Source: a virus
IMG/VR virus record: IMGVR_UViG_3300047548_000496
Coordinates: 27,903-91,902 of that record
Length of the DNA: 64,000 bases
Direction: 5' to 3' (one strand)
Shown here: in pieces, positions 1 to 7,174 of the stretch
How the letters are laid out: every line of letters begins with the position of its first letter
Position numbering within the stretch: position 1 is the stretch's first letter
Notes under the pieces: model-generated
What the model saw: only the letters and a program-made list of their open reading frames with translations
Told to the model about the DNA's origin: nothing
The model's database searches: none
Program-made: the position numbers and the translations under genes

Positions 1-144
1 TTCTTTAGTTAGTTCTGTTTTATCCTTAATGCTTCTCGGCCACTTACCCGAACCCATATAACCGTCATCTAAATTTTTTGTGCTGTGCCGTCCTATATAA
101 TAACGCCCGTTTGTATGTACAAGTTTATAAATGTAGTGTATCAT
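1..144 (-). CDS. GIY-YIG family endonuclease, partial (N-terminus only)
   Basis: The reverse strand is open from an ATG at 144 to the window edge (48 codons), so the 3' part lies outside. The start reads MIHYIYKLVHTNGRYYIG followed by RHS, L-DDGY-GSG. This matches the GIY-YIG nuclease core: the first Tyr motif (YIYKL), then YYIG, then the conserved DGY-GSG turn common in phage homing endonucleases. A late promoter (GATAAATA) lies exactly 5 nt before the ATG, with no Shine-Dalgarno. It probably cuts DNA at a homing site; whether the rest is intact cannot be seen. Confidence 0.75.
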   Translation of the reverse strand, partial: MIHYIYKLVHTNGRYYIGRHSTKNLDDGYMGSGKWPRSIKDKTELTKE

Positions 145-149
145 GTTCT

Positions 150-157
150 TATTTATC
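150..157 (-). promoter_or_regulatory. T4-type late promoter, N5-ATG arrangement
   Basis: GATAAATA on the reverse strand, 5 nt before the ATG of the GIY-YIG gene. T4 late transcripts start about 6 nt after this octamer, which would place +1 on the start codon. Confidence 0.65.
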
Positions 158-181
158 ATTGAACTGTAGGAATGGACAAAT

Positions 182-961
182 ATGGCTAATTATTCACTCA
201 ACAATGCAGGTATGAATGCAATATCTGGAATTTCCGCACAATCTATTCAGACAATAAATTTGAATAGTTTGGCTAATATATCGTCTGATGGTTTATTGGC
301 ACAAATTAACCCTCATGTAAAAAAATATCAAGTAATTGAGATTGAGGAAGACTTGCTAGCACTTAGTACTACTTGGAAGCGCTTGCGTGACCAATGTAAA
401 AACGGCGGTCCTCATCCTAACATTTCTAAATTAGTTGATAGGGAACTATTCAGTAAGGTTACTGAACAAGACCGTGAACAAGCAAACATGATACGAGACT
501 ACTACAGCAAGAAAATTGTTATGTGGAAGTTGAAGGATCAACAACTCACTAAATTCCGCGAGGACATGAATAGTTTTATTCATAGTAACGGAAAAGTTTT
601 CAAAGAAGATATGTATCCACTGGTTTATCGTTTGCCAGAATTTTATGAATATGATACTCAATTTGAATCTATTTCCAATGAGCATTCTAAATTAATTACC
701 GATAATCCAAAAGGTAAAATCGAGAAAAAATTAAAACTTCAAAAAACATTTAATGTCGATAGTAGCAGAACTGGTAAACGAAAAGAATATTGGTTTAGTG
801 ATGAAAATGACAATTTGGTTTTAATGTCATTCAGAACGGATAATAGTCTATTATCATTATTGGATAGATGTGTCGAGAACATACTTCCTGTTAAAGCATT
901 TTATTCAAAAAGGACACGGGATAATGTAGATTATTATACCGTTGATAAGTACACATTCTAA
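182..961 (+). CDS. hypothetical protein (259 aa)
   Basis: I do not recognise this protein. It is hydrophilic, with no signal peptide or membrane segment. Residues 50-150 look helical with many charged residues (EEDLLALSTTWKRLRDQ, then DYYSKKIVMWKLKDQQ). The C-terminus is mixed and ends DYYTVDKYTF. The ATG at 182 follows a GTAGGAA ribosome site. The gene stands alone between a divergent endonuclease gene and an intrinsic terminator that begins at its stop codon, so it is a single-gene unit. Its promoter is not clear; TTATAAAT near 124 could be late-type. Confidence 0.7.
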   Translation: MANYSLNNAGMNAISGISAQSIQTINLNSLANISSDGLLAQINPHVKKYQVIEIEEDLLALSTTWKRLRDQCKNGGPHPNISKLVDRELFSKVTEQDREQANMIRDYYSKKIVMWKLKDQQLTKFREDMNSFIHSNGKVFKEDMYPLVYRLPEFYEYDTQFESISNEHSKLITDNPKGKIEKKLKLQKTFNVDSSRTGKRKEYWFSDENDNLVLMSFRTDNSLLSLLDRCVENILPVKAFYSKRTRDNVDYYTVDKYTF

Positions 962-980
962 AAGGCCCGACGGGCCTTTT
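960..980 (+). terminator. intrinsic terminator
   Basis: Perfect stem AAAAGGCCC / GGGCCTTTT with loop GAC, overlapping the stop codon of the 259-aa gene. The downstream T-run is part of the stem. Confidence 0.85.
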
Positions 981-1012
981 AGTATTACACAAAAAGTATT
1001 CATTTTTGAGGC

Positions 1013-1041
1013 TTGACAATAAATCAGTTTGGGCATACAAT
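1013..1041 (+). promoter_or_regulatory. sigma-70-type early promoter 1
   Basis: TTGACA (1013-1018), 17 bp spacer, TACAAT (1036-1041). The -10 box runs into a perfect 14-bp palindrome (1038-1051). It drives the 79-aa gene. Confidence 0.88.
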
Positions 1042-1051
1042 ACATGTATTG
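1038..1051. promoter_or_regulatory. palindrome at promoter 1, possible operator
   Basis: CAATACATGTATTG is a perfect 14-bp palindrome overlapping the -10 box and likely +1. The same core recurs at promoter 2 (1334-1345). It could bind a dimeric repressor or form a 5' hairpin. Confidence 0.5.
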
Positions 1052-1071
1052 ATTGATTAAAGGAGCATGTA

Positions 1072-1311
1072 ATGACCGAATTCGAATCTAAGTGCTATGG
1101 TATGTCTGTAGAAGATATCCGTACACAGTACATGAAAAGTATTACCGCTCGTTTCTCGGGTCTAGAAATGGTTGTTATGGGTATCATGTCTGACTGCCAA
1201 GAAATGCTTGCAATGGGCGCAGGCCCTCGCTCGGTTGAATACGTTCGTAAACAAATGAACGTTGCCAAATATATCCTGTCTGAAATGCAGGAAGCCAAAC
1301 AAACGGTTTGA
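1072..1311 (+). CDS. hypothetical early protein (79 aa)
   Basis: Small, probably all-helical protein rich in Met (M-S-V-E-D-I-R, then LEMVVMGIMSDCQEMLAMG). No known domain is recognised. It has a strong ribosome site, AAAGGAG, 6 nt before the ATG, and its own consensus promoter, so it should be abundant early. The stop codon TGA (1309-1311) lies inside the -35 box of the next promoter. It may belong to the group of small early host-takeover proteins, but nothing in the sequence proves that. Confidence 0.75.
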   Translation: MTEFESKCYGMSVEDIRTQYMKSITARFSGLEMVVMGIMSDCQEMLAMGAGPRSVEYVRKQMNVAKYILSEMQEAKQTV

Positions 1312-1336
1312 CAATAAATGGGCATTCTGCTATAAT
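1308..1336 (+). promoter_or_regulatory. sigma-70-type early promoter 2
   Basis: TTGACA (1308-1313), 17 bp, TATAAT (1331-1336). The first 12 bases (TTGACAATAAAT) and a 28-nt stretch from the -10 to the ribosome site are identical to promoter 1. Confidence 0.9.
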
Positions 1337-1345
1337 ACATGTATT
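1334..1345. promoter_or_regulatory. palindrome at promoter 2, possible operator
   Basis: AATACATGTATT, a perfect 12-bp palindrome in the same position relative to the -10 box as at promoter 1. Confidence 0.5.
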
Positions 1346-1368
1346 GATTGATTAAAGGAGCTTTTTCA

Positions 1369-2373
1369 ATGTCTGTTATTCGTGTTCTGTCTGGTTCTTA
1401 TCGCAACGAACCCGTGAAAGGTGAAATCTTCACTCTCGTCAAAGGCTACCAACTTGGTGCCAAAGGTGGTTTCGTGACTGTTAAGAACGAAGGTCAGTTC
1501 CCCGGTCGACCTGCTGAGGTCCGTGTGCAAGTTGACAATCAGGAATGCATTCAATTCATGGCAGGTCGTGACACTGTGAAGGTTGAAGCTCCTAAGGAAA
1601 CTGATGAACAGGCAATGGATCGTATTGCTACTCGCTTTGCTGTCCTTGATGAAATGTCTGCCGCATGTATCGCAGGCAACATCCGTGCTATGATTGTGAC
1701 TGGTCCTGCAGGTATCGGTAAGTCACACGGTGTGACTACTCAAATGGAAAAGGCATCGATGTTTGACCAAATTGCAGGCAAGCGTCCTCGCTTTGAGATT
1801 GTCAAAGGTGCTATTTCTGGCATCGGTCTGTTCGCTACATTGTACAAGTATTCCGACAAGAAAAACGTTCTGGTGTTCGATGACTGCGATGTGTGGGAAG
1901 ATCAGGACGCTATTAATGTGTTGAAGGGTGCATTGGATAGTGGCAAGACCCGTCGTATCAGTTGGAACAAGGACAGTCGCCTGTTGCGTGACGAAGGCGT
2001 TCCCAATCAATTCAACTTCAACGGGTCTATAATTTTCATCACTAACAAGACCTTTGACAACAAAAAGGCAAGCAAGATTCAACCTCACTTGGATGCTCTC
2101 CAAAGTCGTTGTCACTTTCTTGACCTGACTGTTGACAGTGAGCGTGACAAGATGCTCCGCATCAAGCAAGTTCACCGCGATGCTGATGGTGGCCTGTTCA
2201 AAGACTATGATTTCACTCAGGAACAAACTGATGAAATTATGTCATTCATCGAAGTCAATCATGCTAAATTGCGTGAAGTGTCACTGCGTATGTGTCTCAA
2301 GATTGCTGACCTTGTCAAGATTTCCGCTAACTGGCGTGAACTGGCCAAGGCAACTTGTATGAAACCTGCTTAA
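1369..2373 (+). CDS. AAA family ATPase
   Basis: A 334-aa P-loop ATPase. Walker A is GPAGIGKS at residues 112-119 and Walker B is VLVFDDCD near 167-174. A sensor-1-like stretch SIIFITNK comes near residue 222, followed by a region with SRCHFLDL like an arginine-finger segment. The start is the ATG at 1369, 8 nt after AAAGGAG (1354-1360); an upstream in-frame TTG at 1348 precedes this site and is not used. The role is not known. Related AAA proteins are common among T4-like early genes. It is driven by promoter 2 and followed after 19 nt by a 60-aa gene. Confidence 0.85.
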   Translation: MSVIRVLSGSYRNEPVKGEIFTLVKGYQLGAKGGFVTVKNEGQFPGRPAEVRVQVDNQECIQFMAGRDTVKVEAPKETDEQAMDRIATRFAVLDEMSAACIAGNIRAMIVTGPAGIGKSHGVTTQMEKASMFDQIAGKRPRFEIVKGAISGIGLFATLYKYSDKKNVLVFDDCDVWEDQDAINVLKGALDSGKTRRISWNKDSRLLRDEGVPNQFNFNGSIIFITNKTFDNKKASKIQPHLDALQSRCHFLDLTVDSERDKMLRIKQVHRDADGGLFKDYDFTQEQTDEIMSFIEVNHAKLREVSLRMCLKIADLVKISANWRELAKATCMKPA

Positions 2374-2392
2374 TCATTGAAAGGAAGCAAAA

Positions 2393-2575
2393 ATGAAACA
2401 GCGTAAGCTAACCCCAATTCAATCTAAGGCCTTGATGCGTAAGGTTACAGGATTGACTGATGTAGATTATCAACCAACACAAACCTTGGCATTCACTACA
2501 GTGAATGATAAAAAATATCGTTTGGTATATGATACCGATCTTAAATTCACTGGTTTGGCTCATAGGATTTACTAA
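2393..2575 (+). CDS. hypothetical small basic protein (60 aa)
   Basis: Short protein with a basic N-terminus (MKQRKLTPIQSKALMRKVTG) and a beta-like end. Ribosome site GAAAGGAAG lies before the ATG. It is transcribed with the AAA ATPase and ends shortly before a terminator. No family is recognised. Confidence 0.65.
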   Translation: MKQRKLTPIQSKALMRKVTGLTDVDYQPTQTLAFTTVNDKKYRLVYDTDLKFTGLAHRIY

Positions 2576-2624
2576 TTACTGCCGTGTGAAGGCGGGGCAA
2601 TGTCAATAAGTCCCCCACCTATCT

Positions 2625-2650
2625 GAAAAGGAGACTTTGGTCTCCTTTTC
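2625..2650 (+). terminator. intrinsic terminator
   Basis: 11-bp stem GAAAAGGAGAC / GTCTCCTTTTC with loop TTTG. The following T-run is weak, but the stem is perfect and closes the early block. Confidence 0.75.
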
Positions 2651-2663
2651 TTTGCCTGTTTAT

Positions 2664-2692
2664 TTGATTTTCAAAACAATATTAAATATAAT
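2664..2692 (+). promoter_or_regulatory. sigma-70-type promoter, N6-ATG (leaderless) arrangement
   Basis: TTGATT (2664-2669), exactly 17 bp, TATAAT (2687-2692), then 6 nt (GTTAAG) to the ATG at 2699. A normal start 7 nt after the -10 would fall on the A of ATG. Confidence 0.75.
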
Positions 2693-2698
2693 GTTAAG

Positions 2699-3712
2699 AT
2701 GCTTTTCTCGACACTTGATGAATTGGCTACATGGATGCTTACCAATATTAGATTGAGTAGGTATGATGACCAATTTATAAACAATCTAACACTGTATATT
2801 ACTAGTCAAAAAAGGATTACGACCAATCAGGATACACTATTTAAAAGAGTCGCAAGGAAGTACCACAGGCAGTTTTCCCATCACAAAATTAATGTAGAAA
2901 ATGAATTATTATTGCATTGGTCAGTTGATGTAGTTGAAAGTTTACCCGAGTATACAGGGGCAAACATAAAGATAGAGAATGATAAAATAATTTTTCGTAG
3001 TCCCTACAATAAAAATTTTCTTGCTGCACTTAGAAAAAATACCCCATACAGCCTAGTGTGGGTTAAAGAAAAAAAACAATACGAAGCCAATTACAGCCCT
3101 ACAGTATTGAAACAATTGATATATTTGTCAGCGGAACATTATACAGTGCTAAATTATTGTGACACTGTTACACAAATAATCAACACTCTTAGCGAATATG
3201 ATTCAGTTAAATATTGGGTTCCCACGTTAGTATACAACAAGGGCTATTACATTGCCGCAATAAATGAACATGTATATGAGGCAACAAAACATATTGAATT
3301 GTCAAGTGACCTAAAATCAATCGCTCAGTTGGTTAAGTATGGTATCACTGTAGACCAATCAGTTAAGGATGAATTGTTAAAAACAGAACATGAAGACCGT
3401 GTGAAGTTAGCAACAGAATTTCATGCAACTGTAGAATTGCGTGATATAAAAACAATAATGAGTTGGTTAAAAGAGTTTGGATGTGACGCAATCAATGAAA
3501 GCAAAACATTGTTAACTACCCCTTGGAATATATCATTAGCTTCTGAATGTGGTATTGATATTTGTAGAACAACAAAATCACTGCGTGATTATAAAAATCC
3601 AGTCGCAGTATATCTGCGCGGTAGCATACAGATGTTTGAAACAAAACCTATAAAATTGATGAAAATCATAAGGGTAGTGAACTCGGAACCAGTTAATTTA
3701 GGACCTAAATGA
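2699..3712 (+). CDS. conserved phage protein with HARP-like segment, upstream of UvsW
   Basis: A 337-aa protein. The region around residues 89-140 (KIIFRSPYNKNFLAALRK, then W-x-x-x-K-K-x-Y-x-A) has the pattern of the HARP and related domains found before SNF2-type helicases, where a short hydrophobic strand and PY precede a helix. The rest is not recognised. It overlaps uvsW by ATGA, so the two are translationally coupled and may act together on branched DNA. No Shine-Dalgarno is present; the promoter lies 6 nt before the ATG. The HARP assignment is tentative. Confidence 0.6.
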   Translation: MLFSTLDELATWMLTNIRLSRYDDQFINNLTLYITSQKRITTNQDTLFKRVARKYHRQFSHHKINVENELLLHWSVDVVESLPEYTGANIKIENDKIIFRSPYNKNFLAALRKNTPYSLVWVKEKKQYEANYSPTVLKQLIYLSAEHYTVLNYCDTVTQIINTLSEYDSVKYWVPTLVYNKGYYIAAINEHVYEATKHIELSSDLKSIAQLVKYGITVDQSVKDELLKTEHEDRVKLATEFHATVELRDIKTIMSWLKEFGCDAINESKTLLTTPWNISLASECGIDICRTTKSLRDYKNPVAVYLRGSIQMFETKPIKLMKIIRVVNSEPVNLGPK

Positions 3713-5166
3713 AAGAATGTAAACTAATAATTAAAGATGAAGTAAATGTAAAACTAGAGGGGCTTGAACTGGCTGACCGTAAAACATTAATGAAGATGTT
3801 TGAATACGAAATGCCAGGTGCAAGATATCTTCCTGCAGTTAGATTAGGACGTTGGAATGGTAAGGTCAGTTATTTTGCATTGGGTGGTAGCACATATATC
3901 AATCTATTACCTGAGATTTTGCCACTATTAGATCAAGCAGGTTATGATATTCAGTTAGAAGATTTGCGTGAGTATACGACAACCTTCAATTTTAACAAAG
4001 TGTCCGAGTCTCTGTTTTCTCAGCATGTTTGGCCTAAGAAGCATCCTAAGGAAGGTCAACCAATTGAATTGCGTGACTATCAAGTAGAGGTAATCAACCG
4101 TTTCTTAGAGAATCCTCAATGTATTCAGGAAGTTGCAACTGGAGCAGGCAAGACTATCACAACAGCCGCACTTAGTTATAGCGTTCAGAACTATGGACGT
4201 AGTATTGTTATTGTCCCCAACAAGTCACTGGTCACACAAACAGAAGAAGATTATAAAAACGTAGGGCTTGATGTTGGTGTGTATTTCGGTGACAGAAAAG
4301 AGATAGGTAAAACACACACTATCTGTACTTGGCAAAGTCTAAACAATTTATTGAAGAAAACAAAAGCAGGTGAAACTGAAATATCTATCGGGGAATTCAT
4401 CGAGGACGTAGTATGTGTGATTGTTGACGAGGTTCACCAAGCAAAAGCAGACGCACTAAAAACACTAATGACTAGCGTGTTCAGTCATGTGCCCATCAGA
4501 TGGGGTTTAACTGGAACTATTCCAAAAGCAAAGTTTGAAGCACAAGCATTGTTTGTTAGCATTGGTCCTGTTATCGGTAAACTTGCTGCAAGTGAGTTAC
4601 AAGAACGAGGAGTACTTGCACAATGTCATGTGAATATTGTACAATTAAAAGATGATGTAGAATTTACAAACTACCAAAGTGAATTGAAGTATCTTACTGA
4701 GGACAAGAAACGTTTAGATGCTATCAGTGAACTTGTGTTGAAAATCAATCAGACAGGAAATACATTGATTCTTGTAGATAGAATTAGTGCAGGAAAAGAA
4801 TTAGTTGACAGATTACCGGGCTCTGTGTTTGTCAGTGGAGAAACAAAATTAACCGAAAGGAAAGAAGAATATGACGAAGTTGCTATTTCCAATGACAAAA
4901 TTATTGTGGCAACTTATGGGGTCGCGGCTGTTGGTATTAATATACCTCGTATCTTTAACTTGGTTCTGTTGGAACCTGGCAAGTCGTTTGTTAGAGTTAT
5001 TCAGTCAATAGGTCGAGGTATTAGAAAAGCTGAGGACAAAGACTTTGTCCAAATTTGGGACATAACATCAAGCTGTAAGTTTGCTAAACGTCACTTGACC
5101 CAAAGAAAGAACTTTTACAAAGAAGCTAACTACCCTTTTGATATTGAAAAACTTACTTATAAGTGA
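3709..5166 (+). CDS. uvsW: UvsW-like superfamily 2 DNA helicase
   Basis: 485 aa, close to T4 UvsW (about 500 aa). Residues 1-110 match the UvsW N-terminal domain (DRKTLMKMFEYEMPGARYLPA, RLGRWNGKVSYF). Motif I is TGAGKT (144-149), motif II DEVH (240-243), motif III GLTGT, and motif VI QSIGRGIRK. In T4, UvsW unwinds R-loops and branched DNA, shifting replication from origin-dependent to recombination-dependent. It lacks its own promoter and is coupled to the preceding gene by a 4-nt overlap. All key motifs are intact. Confidence 0.94.
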   Translation: MKECKLIIKDEVNVKLEGLELADRKTLMKMFEYEMPGARYLPAVRLGRWNGKVSYFALGGSTYINLLPEILPLLDQAGYDIQLEDLREYTTTFNFNKVSESLFSQHVWPKKHPKEGQPIELRDYQVEVINRFLENPQCIQEVATGAGKTITTAALSYSVQNYGRSIVIVPNKSLVTQTEEDYKNVGLDVGVYFGDRKEIGKTHTICTWQSLNNLLKKTKAGETEISIGEFIEDVVCVIVDEVHQAKADALKTLMTSVFSHVPIRWGLTGTIPKAKFEAQALFVSIGPVIGKLAASELQERGVLAQCHVNIVQLKDDVEFTNYQSELKYLTEDKKRLDAISELVLKINQTGNTLILVDRISAGKELVDRLPGSVFVSGETKLTERKEEYDEVAISNDKIIVATYGVAAVGINIPRIFNLVLLEPGKSFVRVIQSIGRGIRKAEDKDFVQIWDITSSCKFAKRHLTQRKNFYKEANYPFDIEKLTYK

Positions 5167-5172
5167 TAAGAT
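5144..5172 (+). promoter_or_regulatory. possible sigma-70-type promoter, N6-ATG
   Basis: TTGAAA (5144-5149), 17 bp, TAAGAT (5167-5172), then 6 nt to the ATG at 5179. The boxes are weaker than in the other cases, and the -35 lies inside uvsW. Confidence 0.4.
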
Positions 5173-5178
5173 ATAACT

Positions 5179-5679
5179 ATGCGAATACTTACATTAGACA
5201 ATGAACCATATAATTTAGAGAATCTTCCTGAAGAAGTGGACGATCTTAGATTTGCCATACTTGACAATTCGAACCCCAATTCAGTTGATTATCATTATAT
5301 ACCTTTAATCTTTTTGGAAAGTTTCAATAGCCCCGCGCTTGTTCTACGCATCGGAAATTCAGTAATTAAAATGCCTGTTGATTGGCAGATATTGATAGGT
5401 GAAAAAGAGCACGGAGACTTAGAAACATTACCATTGACTAGTATTAATGATCGAGGCTTCAATGCATTTGAGTTTAACCCACTAACTAGTTTCAGACCAG
5501 ACTTTCTACCTATCGAAATCATTGACATTTATCATGATGTAACTTGGTACGCACCTCGACTACGTAATGGTCAGTTTTTGTGTGTTCCGATTGATGAAGG
5601 TCATAAGCCCAGATGTGTTTACTTTGTTAAAGAGATTAGTAGAAACTGTGAGATTGTAAATTACTCTCAAGCATTTTGA
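5179..5679 (+). CDS. conserved hypothetical protein (166 aa)
   Basis: Mostly beta-type soluble protein (LRFAILDNSNPNSVDYHYIP, then VLRIGNSVIKMPVDW). It contains P-L-T-S-I-N-x-R-G-F-x-A-F-x-F-N-P and ends NCEIVNYSQAF. I do not recognise a family with a known role. It lies between uvsW and the probable clamp-loader subunit, so a place in DNA metabolism is plausible but only from context. The stop overlaps the region just before the next start by 3 nt spacing. Confidence 0.7.
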   Translation: MRILTLDNEPYNLENLPEEVDDLRFAILDNSNPNSVDYHYIPLIFLESFNSPALVLRIGNSVIKMPVDWQILIGEKEHGDLETLPLTSINDRGFNAFEFNPLTSFRPDFLPIEIIDIYHDVTWYAPRLRNGQFLCVPIDEGHKPRCVYFVKEISRNCEIVNYSQAF

Positions 5680-5681
5680 TT

Positions 5682-6275
5682 ATGGCAACTAAAAAAGAAC
5701 CAGTTTCAAAAGAAGAAAAACTAGAAAAACAAGATATAAACTTGTTTGAAGTTCTTGCGGCATTGGATAGAAAAGATTACACATATTATGATTCACTGTC
5801 AGAAGAACAACAAAAGAAAATTGTGCCGTTTATGCTTACTAAATGGATGAGCGCAATCAAAGGTAGTGAAGGTCTTTCTAGATATTATGTTATGAGTACA
5901 AATGAATACGCAAACAAATATCTATTCAATGAATATGTATCTAAACATCCTAAATTGCAATGGCTGATGTTGTGCGCTAGCAGTCCTAGCTTAGGAAAAC
6001 AATTTCATCAGTGGATACCTGAAATCAGCGTAAAAGTTTCTAAATTAGAAGAAGCGGCTAATTTAAAAAGCGTAAAAGAATATTACAAAAAGATTTATCC
6101 CAAAGCCAGTGATGATGATATTGGTGCAGTGAGTGAAGCATTTGTAGAAGAACAAAAACGAAAAAGATATTTGGCTCAACTGTTTCCCGAATTAAAAGTT
6201 GCAGACATAGAAGTACTTAACCAGATTACAACAGATGAACAAATTGCTCAGTACGAAAGAGACCGTGGAAACTGA
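5682..6275 (+). CDS. probable clamp-loader small subunit, gp62-like
   Basis: 197 aa starting at the ATG at 5682; an in-frame TTG at 5676 overlaps the previous gene and is less likely. After a lysine-rich N-terminus comes NLFEVLAALDRKDYTYYD, then V-P-F-M-L-T-K-W-M and MSTNEYANKYLF, then SLGKQFHQWIP. This order (short helix, P-F-hydrophobic, hydrophilic -N-x-Y-x-N, WLML, LGK..HQWI) is that of gp62 from T4-like phages (187 aa in T4). gp62 joins four gp44 subunits to load the sliding clamp. The gp44 gene lies about 52 kb away here, whereas in T4 the two are adjacent. Assignment is by remembered pattern. Confidence 0.65.
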   Translation: MATKKEPVSKEEKLEKQDINLFEVLAALDRKDYTYYDSLSEEQQKKIVPFMLTKWMSAIKGSEGLSRYYVMSTNEYANKYLFNEYVSKHPKLQWLMLCASSPSLGKQFHQWIPEISVKVSKLEEAANLKSVKEYYKKIYPKASDDDIGAVSEAFVEEQKRKRYLAQLFPELKVADIEVLNQITTDEQIAQYERDRGN

Positions 6276-6963
6276 CAAACCGTTGAAATATGGTTGTGAT
6301 TTTTGCGGCAGAGAATTTGCTAGAGAATCAACAATAGCAAAACATATTTGTGAATACAAACAAAGATGGATGAATAAAGACCTACATGGTAATCGTATAG
6401 GTTTTCAGTCATGGGTTCAGTTTTACAAAAAGAATACTAACTCTAAGAAAACTAAGACCTACGAAGAATTCATCAAGTCAGCATATTACACTGCATTTGT
6501 AAAATTCGGAACGCACTGTGTAGATATAAACGCTATCAACATACCAAGATATGTTGATTGGTTGTTGAAAAATCAAATTAAGATTGACACATGGACAAGT
6601 GATACAACTTACACAAAGTATCTGATTGAATATCTTAAAACAGAAGATCCATTAGATGGTATTGCCAGAAGTGTAGAGGCTACGATTAAGTTGGGAGAGA
6701 ATGCAGGCATATTACCCAAAGATGTTTTACGTTATGGCAATACAAATCGCATTTGCTATGAAATTACTAAGGGCAAGATTAGTCCATGGATGCTTTATCA
6801 AAGCAACAGTGGTATTGAATTTTTAAGCAAAGTCAATGATATTCCAGAACAAGCTAAAATAATAATGGATTATATTGATCCAGAACAATGGGCATTAAAA
6901 TTTCACAGAGAACCAGAAAATGTCAGAACAGCCAAAGAGATCCTCAACGCTGGCGGGTATTAA
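6265..6963 (+). CDS. C2H2 zinc-finger-containing phage protein
   Basis: The N-terminus carries one finger, C-D-F-C-x(10)-H-x3-C (Y-G-C-D-F-C-G-R-E-F then T-I-A-K-H-I-C), followed by about 190 residues of helical protein (SAYYTAFVKFGTHCVDINAI, RYVDWLLKNQIKIDTW, GKISPWMLY). This layout is conserved in aquatic T4-like phages, but I know no proven function. A GTG at 6265, 3-4 nt after AAAGAGA, gives 232 aa and an 11-nt overlap with the gene before; an ATG at 6235 would overlap by 41 nt. DNA or RNA binding through the finger is likely. Confidence 0.7.
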   Translation: METDKPLKYGCDFCGREFARESTIAKHICEYKQRWMNKDLHGNRIGFQSWVQFYKKNTNSKKTKTYEEFIKSAYYTAFVKFGTHCVDINAINIPRYVDWLLKNQIKIDTWTSDTTYTKYLIEYLKTEDPLDGIARSVEATIKLGENAGILPKDVLRYGNTNRICYEITKGKISPWMLYQSNSGIEFLSKVNDIPEQAKIIMDYIDPEQWALKFHREPENVRTAKEILNAGGY

Positions 6964-7174
6964 TGTTGAGCACGATTATCGTGTAAGGATACCTTTTAAT
7001 CTAATACATGACATAACGACAGGTCAAAATACTTGGAATGAATCCTGCGCTAAAGCAATAGAAATGTTTGGGTTGCCGGGTGACAAATATTCATGGAGAT
7101 TCACAAAAGAATATATTGAGTTTTGGTTCCGTGAAGAAAAAGATGCAATGATGTTTGAACTATGTTGCGGATAA
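6920..7174 (+). CDS. small LRW-family protein, member 1 (84 aa)
   Basis: First and most degenerate gene of the tandem array. The family pattern is visible: an acidic helix (ESCAKAIEMFG), then a hydrophobic strand, then FREEKDAMMFELCCG, where other members end F-x-LRW. The ATG at 6920 overlaps the upstream gene by 44 nt, so a shorter start is possible. Function unknown. Confidence 0.6.
   Translation: MSEQPKRSSTLAGINVEHDYRVRIPFNLIHDITTGQNTWNESCAKAIEMFGLPGDKYSWRFTKEYIEFWFREEKDAMMFELCCG

Noticed and set aside
1348-1368. Longer TTG start for the AAA ATPase
   Set aside because: The ribosome site AAAGGAG lies inside that extension and points to the ATG at 1369.
2580-2622. GC-rich stretch with possible tRNA or small-RNA folding
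   Set aside because: It pairs only partly, has no tRNA arms or CCA, and is followed by an ordinary terminator.
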